From positions 1 through 30,641 of the forward strand of contig LRSR01012676.1 in the NCBI GenBank assembly GCA_001579985.1: a stretch of 30,641 nt of DNA. Reading direction: 5' to 3'. The position numbers and the translations under genes are program-made. Below the pieces are notes generated by a model. The model did not search any database and was not told where the DNA came from. It was given only the letters and a program-made list of their open reading frames with translations. Positions 21,701-30,489 of the stretch are shown here, one piece after another. Within the stretch, counting starts at the first letter, position 1; each line of letters opens with the position of its first letter. This DNA comes from Hypsibius dujardini (Eukaryota > Tardigrada > Eutardigrada > Parachela > Hypsibiidae).

Positions 21701-24700
21701 TAGTGGCGCATGATTGATTGAATATTATTGATTTTTTTCATGTACAATACACTGACATTGGTCTATAGTTTGCCGTTTTGATTTTTTAGATTCGCTTCAA
21801 AGTTGAGGGAGATCTGAAATACGGTTCATGGGACACAACGAGAACAGTGTTGGTCCTTGGGTTTTCCGAAACAACTTCTGATTCAACAACCTGAATCTCG
21901 ATTTTAAAAGGGATTCGAATAGCCATAGAAGTGGGCTTTCCAGTGCAGAAAATATTTTATCAATAGCACACACACAGTTCAGGCGAAGGCCTGCAAAGGC
22001 CAGTGCCAAAAGCTTTCCCGCACCCGGTAAATCAATAATTTGATGGCAGATGAAAAGACTTGCTTTATATTGTAGCCTTTTTGATAGCTTGTCAAGTTTA
22101 CAAGTTTCACTACAGACATAATGCCCTCGCAAAATGTGGGTGTTCGAAATTATTTTATGACTATCCTCTTGCGTGTCCTAATTTCCGAAACGCGCTTTTC
22201 TAAATATGTCACTGGGTTTGAACCGAGCAGCAAACAATTTAACTAGGACAAGCGAACGATATCTCGTAATTTTTAAACAATCTTCAGACCTATAATTATT
22301 TCTCATTGCGATCTATACATTTTATTAGTATTTCAGTTCAGATCTTTGGCAGTTTCAAGTTGCGATAATAATCCGAAGCTATTTCTTAATTCTGGTACAA
22401 GTTTTTCACAAGTCTTAACTTTGGGTGATTCTCCTTAGGCCGAACTCAAATTGACTGCGCATTATATTTTTCTGATAGCGCTATATTTATGACGATTTTC
22501 GGTATTTATGTCGCTATTGTCTTATGTCGCTATTGTCGGATTTTTTTAACGGACATTTTCAAACTTCGGAAAATATTGGAAGACCCATCTTCCTCGATTT
22601 TCACAGTAAAAACGCCAATTTATAGAATACTTTAAATAACATTTTTTGACACTATCCCAACCAAATCTCAGTTTAAAATCGATCGACGTTAGCAGAATTT
22701 GTTTTCGATGTGAGGGGCGGAGCTATGGGCCATCATCGGACAGTATCAGAAATAAACCACTACGATTCCAGAAATGGTACTTCGCTCCGCTGGGCTGAGT
22801 CCGCCCCTTAATATCTAAACAAAATTCTGCTAACGCCTATCAATTTGAAATTGAATTTTGGTTGGGATAGTGTCAGAAAGTATTCCTCTATAAGTATTCT
22901 AAAAATTGACATTTTCACTGTGAAAATCAAGGAAAATGTGATCTTCCAGTATTTTCCCAACTTTGAAAATCTGGCAAAAAAACCGTTGGATAACAATTGC
23001 GAGATGAATATCGAAAATCATCATAAATATAGCACTGTCAGAAAAACATATTGCGGGGTCATTTTGAATCCGACCTCATTTTGAAATCACCCGAAGTAAA
23101 GAGGTAAAGAGATAAAGAGGTCGTGCGTAATTTGATGAGATTCTGGGCATGTATAAATAGGCAAAGTATCTCTACTTGTATCATGAATTTATGTATCATG
23201 TATCATTAATTCGGTTTCTGTTTTTAGATCAAACGTTCATAATCAGAATTGTGATTATTTGTAGGAACTCCCACAAGTAATGGCTCCGATGAGCCTACCC
23301 CCACCAGCGACCACCGCCTCGATCCCCCTATCTGACAAGTCATCTTTGTCGGAAACGTCCAAACAGCCCTCCATCACACCGACAGCTGTCGTTAATCCGC
23401 CCCGGCTATCCCACCTGCTCGCCCTCATCAGCCGAAATGGTGAAGTGGTGAGTGATGCCATCGCAACGAGCTATCTGCGGGAGAAGGTACTCAACGAAGA
23501 AACTCTGGCTCAGCTGTGCGGTAATTCACACGAAATCATCGATGGGTGGATGAGGGAAGCCTTCAATGCTGTTAGAAAAAGTGACCAGCCGTGCGTAGCT
23601 ATCGAAGTGGCATACAAGTTCGTCCCTCAACATCAGCAACGGACGCCATTGGGTCAGTCTGTTAGCGGACAAGGGATGATCGAAACGACCGCCATCGGCC
23701 ACCTCAACGAAAGGTCGTCTCGACAGATTGCACCGCCACCGTGGTTGAAACTGAAAGCTTTCCTCGATGTTGAGTGTAAGTGTTCCCATACGTCGGAGAG
23801 CGGTTATTTCCTTCCAGGCATCTAGGGGTTCTTTTCGGACATAGGGAGTAGCTGTCTTGTTACCAACGATAAACTAAACATTTCAATTCGAAATGAATAA
23901 GTTTTCGGAAAAAAGGTGCTCCAATTGAATTGGTCAGTGTCTTTCATTGTATGTATACAGATTTGAGGGATCTTCATTGAAGAAATGAAATTCATATTCG
24001 CTAATTGTCAATGGCACCTAATTTGTTTGGGAAAAGGATAATTTCTTAATTTGAAAGAAGCTAGAGAGTTTCTACTGGCCGCAGCGAGCTCGAGTATGTT
24101 TTGGTTGCTTATAGTACCGCGAAAAAACACCTTATGTGAGGAGATTTCATTAACACCGATCTTTCGTCCATTTTCAAATTGCGTCTGACGAAACAAATAC
24201 TTACCGGCCGGCCAGCTAGTCTAAAAGGAGTCTTTGACGCTATCGAGATCAGAACTTATTGACCGCGATCAATTTGAAAACAGTAGATCTTGAATTTGTT
24301 TGCTCAGAGAGAGGAATAAACGACTAAATTTCAAAAAAAACTTTTAAAATGGTCTATAGTAGTTTTGAGATGTTGTGTGACAACCTGGGCTCAAAACAGA
24401 TATAAAACCAAAACTCGGAACTCCGGAAATTCTTGCAACTAAAAATATGCTTAGTTTTGAAGTTATTCGAGCATATATAGATTTCACATAGGTTTTATTC
24501 GGTTCTCGCCCACATATACGTTTATAAGAACTTTTAATAGCTGCGGAGTTCCGGCTTGAGAGTTTTTACAGCCGATAGGCACAACAAGAATTAAAAAAAT
24601 GCACATCTGCTGGTAGCTAAAATCTACTTTTAGAGCCCCATCGCACCAGCAATTAATTTCCTTGACAGCCTGGTCAAGACTGGTGAGAGAGGGCGATTGT

Positions 24701-26305
24701 CGGATTACTGCTCCCCCCGGCCTCACATGAACAAGAGGCCGGAGATGACCATTGTCCGACACACTTTCTCTCTCTACTGACGAGAAGAGATAAAGTTTGC
24801 CGGGAGGCTGTGTGCTTTGCTTTTATGGGGCGCGGCATCGGCCACTGAAGCTGTCTATCTAACAGTCTTCCTTCAAAAGTGGGGTCCATTCTTTGCCTTT
24901 TTTATGTGTCTCTGTGGATTTTCACTTTATATTTACACATATGCCCATGTAGGCAAAAAAATACTCTACAAAATAGGCCTGACTGTAAAAAGCGGTCGGT
25001 TTTGAAATAGAGTGAGCTAGTCATCCCCTTAACTTAGCTGGCTAGATCCTTGAAATCAATGACGAATAGCCATACTTGCAGTGGGATTGGATGATGAAGT
25101 TTTCTGGGTCTCTCCATATTAGTTATTTTTATAAATACAAAATTGATTGCATGTTTCAATTTGCGAACTGACTTTTTTTCGCTGCGCCACTCTATCGGTA
25201 TCTTGTTCTCACTGTCTGGCTGTCAAGAAAAAGGAAAACACTATTAGTTTTAATTTAAATACCCTAACAAAGTAGATGCTCTACTAGATACAACAGTGAT
25301 TTTTGTCTCACTACAGTAGATGATTATAGTTCAAGCTAGTGAATCACGGAATCTGTTGTAACAATTCAGTTATTGGTTTCAGTTTACGACACGACCAATC
25401 CGTTTCCAGAAAGCGTCCCACAACACTTTCTGCTTGCTTGGAACAGCACCGTCCGTCTTGATTCACACTTTCCCGCTTGGATGAGCCCGGTGGACCGGGA
25501 TGCCATTCGAGTGAGTCGATCAGAAGCCAGCATGTCGTTTTGTGAAATGGACCATCACACCGTGAAAGAGACACAGCTGTATTCGGGGCCAGTGGACAGT
25601 CAAGTCGGCTTTGTGGCGCGCGGTGCCACGGCTTCACACTCCAGCAATATTCAGACGCTCTTTTCCGGCTGCGTCCTCTCAATCAAGCACCTCATTCCAT
25701 GGCACTTATACTTGCGTCTCAACTTTGAAAGCCTTCTTTCGGATCCCCGCTTATCAGTCAACGTTATGCCTCAGAATTTGAAGGATGCCATAACAGAACG
25801 ATTCAGCAATAACAAGGCTGCCTATACATTAATCAGTCATGAAGGAATTCAAATCCGAGTGGACAGATCCTCTTTCCGCGCCCTTAATCCAAATGTGGAA
25901 GAGAGGGCGTCACAGCGCAAAAATTTAAATGCTCCTGCTTGGATCATCGAGCATTTTCTGTTGGCTTTCAGTGATGGAGTTTGGCTTGTGATGGAGGATG
26001 CCGGTGGCCTGCTGGACCTGATCAAGTTTGGGAGGAATTGTGCTCTGCGAGACACGGTGGGGATTGCACAGTTTTTCCTGGTCAAGTTGCTCTTCGATAT
26101 TAATCGCCCTCTACCCAGTGAGGACGTTCTGGAGCGGGCAGCAGGGGAATCGCTGGCAGCTCGCATTGCCTTGACCGTTATATTCGAAGGCAACAGTGAG
26201 CGTGCAGCGTCTGCACGAGTTGCATGGAGAAGAGTCCTGCAACGGCACCCTGAGCTGGACGAGATGCGATTTAACCTTTGGAGACAGCAGAAACCTATTT
26301 CTTGA
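9722..26305 (+). CDS. PWWP-domain protein, five exons, about 851 aa
   Basis: Exons 9722-9872, 12417-12733, 17684-18337, 23265-23775 and 25383-26305 all have GT/AG borders and compatible phases (1,0,0,1), giving 851 codons and TGA. An in-frame ATG at 9674 would add 16 residues. Residues 39-145, across exons 1 and 2, form a PWWP domain: FQPGEAVFAYFEG, then RPPWPGWIV (core P-P-W-P), then IQLFTAVAGQYETPVWL and a helical tail. PWWP domains bind methylated histone H3 tails and DNA, so a nuclear chromatin role is likely. Exon 3 (157-374) is Ser/Pro/Asn-rich with a strongly basic patch (KRGRGTRGN, RPPRR, KRKYVVRNPRKARK) that suits nuclear import or AT-hook-like DNA contact. Exons 4 and 5 hold helical segments of no family I recognise; a BEN-like fold near the C-terminus is only a guess. 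Introns 2 and 3 are nearly 5 kb. Confidence 0.8.
9873..12416. other. Intron 1 of the PWWP gene
   Basis: The donor GTAAAG follows the phase-1 base of the Gly codon in FAYFEG; the acceptor is TGTGACAG. The intron interrupts the PWWP core itself. It is AT-rich, contains the TTAA-flanked MITE at 10472-11050, and otherwise shows no gene. Confidence 0.75.
10472..11050. mobile_element. piggyBac-type MITE with TTAA target duplication
   Basis: A 571-bp element (10476-11046) begins CCCTCTGAGTGTCGG and ends CCGGGCTACCAGAGGG, with a 7-bp perfect terminal inverted repeat and weaker similarity inward. It is bounded on each side by TTAA (10472-10475 and 11047-11050). A TTAA duplication with a CCC-starting terminus is the hallmark of piggyBac elements. 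There is no transposase ORF, so it is non-autonomous. An internal palindrome AAGCCAAACTTGGCTT lies near 10652. Confidence 0.75.
13754..14340. repeat. Nested inverted repeats sharing one arm
   Basis: A perfect 28-bp inverted repeat links 13754-13781 with 13939-13966 (starting GTACTGTACTGCCACG). Overlapping its right arm, 13959-14017 is an imperfect inverted copy of 14282-14340, sharing TTTTAATTCGGCTAACG and AAAATCGCTTTTAATT. This looks like two related MITE copies or one compound element. No ORF. Confidence 0.75.
14394..16019. mobile_element. Foldback element with terminal arrays of about 34-bp units
   Basis: The element spans 14400-16013 and is flanked by the direct repeat TTGTTG (14394-14399 and 16014-16019), a likely target duplication. 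Each end carries TATGGAGCGCCCT and about 55 bp more in inverted orientation. Inside each end is an array of about a dozen units of about 34 bp with the core CTCCCAGCTAAATTTGCTAA: forward at about 14445-14870, reverse complement at about 15445-15965. A further internal copy of the terminal sequence lies near 15570-15624. Some units are separated by a TAATTAATTCATTATTTAATT-like spacer. The central 570 bp is unique and encodes no transposase. The architecture resembles Foldback/Galileo elements of flies; relationship to them is not claimed. Confidence 0.85.
16955..17085. repeat. Dispersed repeat, copy 1
   Basis: About 130 bp aligned, with gaps, to 27668-27800. Shared blocks include CAAACGCTA, TTTTNACGCTA, GTGAC and ATCTGCTGTAAA followed by TGGCAA-like sequence. 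It contains no coding sequence. Confidence 0.5.
17150..17274. repeat. Short hairpin element (125 bp) followed by G12
   Basis: TACACACATGGCAAAAACC at the left end is the near reverse complement of GGTTTTTGCCAATTGTGTA at the right end; arms are about 40 bp. A second perfect hairpin, ATGGCTGTT/AACAGCCAT, forms the tip. A run of 12 G (17275-17286) follows directly. MITE-like; no target duplication beyond TA-type ends. Confidence 0.65.
19431..19583. repeat. Cluster of palindromic TGTCCGTTGCGGACA repeats
   Basis: The perfect palindrome CCCCGAATTCGGGG (about 19431) is followed by two copies of a TGYCCGTTGCGGACA palindrome, each next to AAAATTTAGTACATT. A third copy with the same neighbour (TTTAGTACATTAAATG) is at 20249-20277. 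The copies bracket the SINE-like block at 19678-19975. Confidence 0.7.
19678..19975 (-). mobile_element. tRNA-derived SINE-like block, body duplicated
   Basis: On the minus strand, GTGCGGTCGTGGCTTAGTGG (from about 19970) contains TGGCTTAGTGG, a full match to the RNA polymerase III A-box consensus. Downstream lie two tandem copies of a body of about 88 bp (about 19897-19808 and 19786-19699). Each begins GGTAGGTGCGTCTCAGTA and carries GGTTCAAACC, a B-box match. The last copy runs into TTTTTTCTTTTTTTTT, a Pol III terminator. The two bodies are separated by ATTAACCAAT units. The A-to-B distance is long for a tRNA, and no cloverleaf closes, so this is a SINE-type relic rather than a tRNA gene. Confidence 0.5.
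20160..20249. repeat. 10-bp minisatellite, unit ATTGGTTAAT
   Basis: Tandem units of ATTGGTTAAT with GTTAGT variants at the left edge. The same unit occurs at 19785-19810 between the two bodies of the SINE-like block. Confidence 0.85.
22418..23097. mobile_element. Foldback element, family B, 680 bp
   Basis: Arms of roughly 300 bp, 22418-22718 and 22800-23097, are inverted copies starting ACTTTGGGTGATT / AATCACCCGAAGT. They share GCTATATTTATGA, GATTTTCACAGT, GACACTATCCCAACCAAA and CGTTAGCAGAATTT. The loop is about 80 bp and contains GGCGGAGCTATGGG. There is no ORF of note and no clear target duplication. It lies in intron 3 in the transcribed direction, so the pre-mRNA would contain a long hairpin. 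Confidence 0.8.
23776..25382. other. Intron 4 of the PWWP gene
   Basis: The donor GTAAGT follows the phase-1 T at 23775; the acceptor is TTGGTTTCAG before 25383. AT-rich. An imperfect hairpin lies at about 24676-24780 (arms GAGAGAGGGCGATTGTCGGA and the inverted equivalent, tip CGGCCTC/GAGGCCG). No host coding sequence is recognised. Confidence 0.75.
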
Positions 26306-27203
26306 TCACCATGTACAGAGTTGAAATGCGTTTCGATACACGTGAAACTTTGTTGGCCCATAGAATGCCGGCACTCTGGTCAAGATGCACCACAATATGG
26401 CTCGATTTTTATGGCAACGACTTTTGCAATTACTGTTGAACAAGCTTAGTCTAATACCTTTGTTTTCTGACTTATATTCCGCCATTGCTCAGCGTAGTTC
26501 GTAAGACTTTTGTGCCTGCTAAATTCATCAAATGTCGCGTTTTACTATCATTGTTAATTTATACGACGACTTAAGGCCCTTTTATACTTCGCTCAAAACG
26601 CAAAGACACCGAGTATGGTATGCGTTCTGGGTGACGTCATCTTTCCCACTTCCCAAAAAGCAAAGCACAAAAACATGAAGTGTAGCCATCCCTGTTTTTG
26701 CGTTTTGAAGGGTGCGCTTTGTCTTTGTCTTTGCGTCTCGGAGCCTGTTTTTGCGATCAAGTCAGTTTTGATCCAAAACGCACTTTTCAAAAGACATTTT
26801 TCTTTCTTTCTATTCTCTACGCTCTATTCCAATTTCCACCGGGTGAACCCGAAACCATTACACCGTTTCTGGTTTCGCAAAAATTGAGACGGGAAACTGT
26901 CAGAAGAAAATCATTTTTGCAGTGCGGATGCATCAGATGCCAATACAAAAATCAGAGCTTTAACATCGCAATAAACATGACCGGGAAGACGACTGAAATT
27001 GACCTCTCAAATCCGAAACGGAAGCATATCGCGCGATTTCTAGTCGCGGGCGCGGATCTAGCCTCAAGCTAACAATTTAGATCTTTCACAAAATACCAAA
27101 GCAAAACTGTGATTACCTTGCAGTCGAATCCAGTATCGATCAGGTTAAGGTCGTTGCGCTGACTTGTGTACAATAAACAGCCGTTGACAAAATCTTAGCA
27201 CTT
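26306..27203. other. 3' flank of the PWWP gene and intergenic DNA
   Basis: Should contain the PWWP 3' UTR. No AATAAA is close to the stop; the first is at about 27175. Between 26590 and 26770 the words AAAACGCAAAGACA, TTTTTGCG and TGTCTTTGCGT recur in both orientations, which suggests a decayed repeat. No gene is called. Confidence 0.4.
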
Positions 27204-27612
27204 TCACTTTCGCCACCGACAGTTCTCATGCCACTGCGGTCTGCCATTCTCCAACCAAGTACAGCGTGTGCACGTCTGGCTGAATCGCGCAATCTCTTGA
27301 CACTGTTTCCCGTTCGTCCCATCATCGCCCGGTACCGCCGCTTGCCGTCGCGTACGACACTCCTGCTTCCAGTATGAACCACCGTTCCAGGTTGAGGTCG
27401 TGCAAGTGCGGCAATCCTGACGGCCTCCAGAACTGATTGTGTCCACGCAAGTCCTGCTTGGTCCAGGTTGCAGATAATCTGGCCAGCCTAGAATAAAGAA
27501 TCTAACGTCAGCCAGGAACAGAAAAACTACCAGAAAAACGCCATCACCATCTCGGAAATATCTCACGCAACGAGCGCCACGATAGTGGAATGAATAGAGA
27601 GAAGATTTTCAT
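27204..27612 (-). CDS. Small Cys-rich secreted protein with duplicated motif
   Basis: Exon 2 (27487-27204) encodes most of the product. A 46-base exon 1 (27612-27567) starting at ATG joins it in phase 1 across an 81-bp intron (GTGAGA donor, TTTATTCTAG acceptor), giving 109 residues. The N-terminus MKIFSLFIPLSWRSL is a short hydrophobic leader, plausible as a weak signal peptide. The rest has eight cysteines in two copies of one pattern: C29-x11-C41-x2-C44-x14-C59 and C78-x9-C88-x2-C91-x13-C105. Each copy has a Trp soon after the third Cys and another aromatic residue before the fourth. This suggests two small disulfide-bonded modules from an internal duplication. I recognise no family. Reading through the intron gives an open frame but only a GTG start, which is why the spliced model is preferred. 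Exon 1 is the less certain part. Confidence 0.6.
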
Positions 27613-27667
27613 AAACCTGGGTAGTTCGGGAAATAAAATGAGAAAAACATACAGAATGTAAGAGCTT

Positions 27668-27800
27668 AGCGGAAAAAGCAAACGCTATTTTCGGAAATAA
27701 GCGTTGAAAAAGATCGCTTTTCACGCTACCGGGCCCGTGACGTCATCTTTTACACGTGTACGTTATCTGCTGTAAAGTTTAGTGGCAATCAGAACCTTTA
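27668..27800. repeat. Dispersed repeat, copy 2
   Basis: Upstream of the Cys-rich gene, this stretch aligns with gaps to 16955-17085 in the same orientation (CAAACGCTA, TTTTCACGCTA, GTGAC, ATCTGCTGTAAA). It may overlap that gene's promoter. Confidence 0.5.
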
Positions 27801-28545
27801 AATAAACTGAGCGTTGCGTCTCGCTACTAAATTTTTCCAAGGACGAGTTGTTTTATGCATCAGCACGCGTTTTTAATTACAATACCTAAGTTATTGATAG
27901 ACAGAAGGAACAACGTAGCGTCGGTTGAGTTCATGCAAACAGCTCCCTAAATTCGGATCCTCATTCACAACTCATTAACAGAAGACGGATAACTCTTATT
28001 TTTCAAGAAGCTATTGACTAACTGCAATATGAAGAACAACTGGATCAGATGTTCGAGAATATATGAAAGGTGCGGAATATAAAAATCAATCGTAAGGTTC
28101 AACATTCTAAAGTGTTTTTCTAAATGCACTGTCGAGAAAACGTTATTATGCCAGAAAGCAGTTTTTAAAATGCTCAAACTCGCTCAATAGAAATGCGGAT
28201 TAGACGGCACCCACAAAACCTTGTTCTTGACAAAGACGTGAGTGTTGAGTACGTATTGAGTGAATTTACTAATCTTCAGGCACTTTTTGCAGACCTGTTC
28301 ACGGAAAACAAACAATTTCGTTTTTGTAACATTGAGTTAAAACTTACTGTCATACGTTTATGTGTGGCAGCGGGAAATAAGAGATGATTGTAAGACTTTT
28401 CGACTCTTTCAAGTTTCAAAAACATCCTGTGCAACATTTTGGCAGGTTGGCTAATAATCAATTCCATTGCACTCTTGTCAGATGGTACTCGGCCGTTATT
28501 GAAAAAGGCGTTTTGAAAGCTGGATATTAGAGGCATTGGGAAGTA
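27801..28545. other. Intergenic, nothing firmly recognised
   Basis: Lies between two minus-strand genes. A 64-codon plus-strand ATG frame at 28193-28387 has no recognisable domain and is not called. The part adjacent to 28545 would be the lectin gene's 3' UTR. Confidence 0.4.
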
Positions 28546-29325
28546 TCAGGATTTCGTACCAGAACTGGATATTGGTGATACAATTTTAGTCGTTGCTTCT
28601 GTGGTCGTTGTTTCTGTGGTCGTTGTTTCTGTGGTTGTTGTTGTAGTGGTCGATGTGGTCACGATACGGCGTGATTTTGGTTTCGGTGTCGAAGTAGACT
28701 GTTCCACGGGTGTGGGTATGGGCGTCCAAATGCATGGCCCATTCTCGCCCGTGGAGAGGCACAAAATGCCGCCGTTGCGGACCCATAACGAAGCGCCGCG
28801 GTTCGAAGAACCATCTGTATTAGACTTCCAGACAATATTAGACTCTTGGCCAAGCATTATCACATTTCCGTTCGGAAGCACACTGGCAAATTCCGGCGGA
28901 TCTGGCAGCGAACTGGTTCTAGACGACCATAGTAGCAGTTCGGACGAATCACTGTTGATAATCAACAACGTAAGATCTCCGTTCGTTGTCAACGTCAGTT
29001 TTGTCTTTTTGTTGGGAGAAAACAAACTTTTCCCTCTTTTAAGTAGGGCCTGTGGAGGAAGAAGGTTGGAAGATTTGGCATTCATGCAGAGATGGTTGCC
29101 CTCAGCCTTGATGAGACATCCGTTGGGGCAGTCGCGAAAAAAGGCTGGATCACTGTCTTCAGTGCAGATGTACAGGGCTTCAGGTTTTAGATCGAGGGAC
29201 TCGCAGGAGGATGAAAGTGATTTTCCGCAGTGATTGATATTGTCTGCACAACAAGCTCCGTGGATGCGGGATAGGTGGGTAACCGTTAAGTACAACCATA
29301 CAAGATGGACACAAATAAAATCCAT
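28546..29325 (-). CDS. Secreted bulb-type (B-)lectin protein with Cys-rich N-terminus and Thr-rich tail
   Basis: An intronless frame of 259 residues from the ATG at 29325. This start is preferred because MDFICVHLVWLYLTVTHLSRIHG is a good signal peptide; an in-frame ATG at 29361 would put 12 polar residues ahead of it. Residues 25-80 form a compact module with eight cysteines (CC, HCGK, C41, YIC, DCPNGC, HLC). Residues 88-201 match a bulb-type lectin beta-prism: LLKRGKSLFSPN, then three strand repeats, NGDLTLLI, NGNVIML and NGGILCL, each leading to a Trp (LLLWSS, NIVWKS, CIWTP). Such domains bind mannose in plants and fish. Here the Q-x-D-x-N-x-V-x-Y sites are degenerate, so ligand and activity are open. 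The tail (223-246) is Thr runs broken by Glu, likely O-glycosylated. Bulb lectins are uncommon in animals; an innate-immunity or matrix role is inference. Confidence 0.85.
   Translation of the reverse strand: MDFICVHLVWLYLTVTHLSRIHGACCADNINHCGKSLSSSCESLDLKPEALYICTEDSDPAFFRDCPNGCLIKAEGNHLCMNAKSSNLLPPQALLKRGKSLFSPNKKTKLTLTTNGDLTLLIINSDSSELLLWSSRTSSLPDPPEFASVLPNGNVIMLGQESNIVWKSNTDGSSNRGASLWVRNGGILCLSTGENGPCIWTPIPTPVEQSTSTPKPKSRRIVTTSTTTTTTTETTTTETTTTEATTKIVSPISSSGTKS
28588..28660. repeat. Coding trinucleotide/15-bp repeat in lectin tail
   Basis: GTCGTTGTTTCTGTG units (plus-strand reading) repeat here and encode the TTTTE repeats of the lectin tail. Such tracts change length readily. Confidence 0.75.
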
Positions 29326-29361
29326 GAATAATGTGACTATTGATCTATTAGAGTTGATCAT

Positions 29362-30489
29362 TCAAAGTTGGAGGACTTTTCTGCTAATGTTACTACTGAA
29401 CAGAATCAGAAAAATGAACCAGTATTGCTTCTGAATGTACGCTGATTTGTGTCTGCTAGCAAAGAAACCCAACTAGAATATGCTCGTAAACCGGTCTGGT
29501 CAGCATTTTATCCAAACGCCACAGGCAGTTTTAGAACCTTCGCCATTTCGTTGCCTTATCGCAAATAATGCCGACTTCATACGTTACATGTGACTACATA
29601 CGTTGAATCTAGGAAAGCCGGCTCTTGACTCTTTTTGAGCCATTCTCTGTTTGCTACTGAATTATATTTACAGTACACGCGTCACAATTTTCTTTAATGG
29701 TTTTATGCCTTGCTGGCGGCTTAATATTCAATTTTGACGGTTCTTTGATTATTTGTCGGTAGCTCGTAAACGCAGTTTAATCAATCTACCATCTCAAGCG
29801 GTATCGTCCAATCAACAACCAGTAGAACAACCAATCCATTCAATAGGATGGTACTGCGTACGGTATATGAATAACTCCAAAATGATTCCCGAAGAAATTA
29901 AAACAAGCGCCCATAACAAACCAGAAAATTAGGCGTAGCAATAATGAGTAGAAACTCACTGATAAATCAATAAATAAACCAGAGTTGTCGACAACAGTAC
30001 TGGGATTTCGATTAAGTATGAGTGGTCTTCCCATACTGCTTTTGTCCACCAAAAACAACAAATTGTGCAGACTGATACGCGCACATACCAAATTGGTCAT
30101 TCATATTCAAATGTTCTGCTAAAATCACCCAAAACCAGAATTTGTAAAAAGCAATTACCACTGCCCAAATTGATTTTCAGATCAGGCAACTCAGCGAACC
30201 AGGCGATTCCTAAGTAAACTATTCGAATCTATGAAATTGTGTCAGGGTGGGTCCGGGGAAAACTAATATGAAGAACGCGGCTTGCTGTCAGCTGACCATG
30301 AAATATTGCCCGATCGTGCATCAAACTGCTTTGATCGTGTTTCAGTGGGTAATTCGGGGAGGTCACACATTTTTGAAAACAGACCAGCTTCTATACTGAA
30401 TTTTAAAGAGATTTCTTCATCATGCGCATCCTGGGATGACGGAATCAGTTAGCCCGACTAATGCTCTCCCCGAATGTTTGCTGGGACTC
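29362..30489. other. Intergenic, nothing recognised
   Basis: AT-rich sequence with short chance ORFs only. The part next to 29362 would hold the lectin promoter, but no convincing TATA box is seen. No RNA gene or repeat is evident. Confidence 0.4.

Larger units (their letters stand above)
18338..23264. other. Intron 3 of the PWWP gene
   Basis: The donor GTGAGA follows CATCAG at 18337; the acceptor is TTATTTGTAG before 23265. If the intron were retained, a stop would follow after nine codons (TAA at 18365). It holds a tRNA-like repeat block, a 10-bp minisatellite and a 680-bp foldback element. The intervals 18400-19420, 20280-21300 and 21600-22400 are AT-rich with nothing recognised except a 27-bp dispersed repeat at 18871 and 22002. 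Confidence 0.75.

Noticed and set aside
21797-22132. 111-codon minus-strand ORF containing LPGAGKLLALAF
   Set aside because: Starts at TTG with no upstream ATG; part of it is the 27-bp dispersed repeat and no transposase domain is recognisable.
25849-26361. 170-codon minus-strand ORF opposite the last PWWP exon
   Set aside because: The plus-strand exon has splice-phase support; the antisense frame is Ser/Arg-rich with no recognisable feature.
27204-27566. 120-residue continuous frame for the Cys-rich protein
   Set aside because: It begins only with GTG and its first part reads through a sequence with a good donor (GTGAGA) and acceptor (TTTATTCTAG); the spliced version gains an ATG.
28601-29233. 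210-codon plus-strand ORF opposite the lectin gene
   Set aside because: Antisense shadow of the lectin frame; starts in the Thr-repeat region as poly-Val and has no domain.
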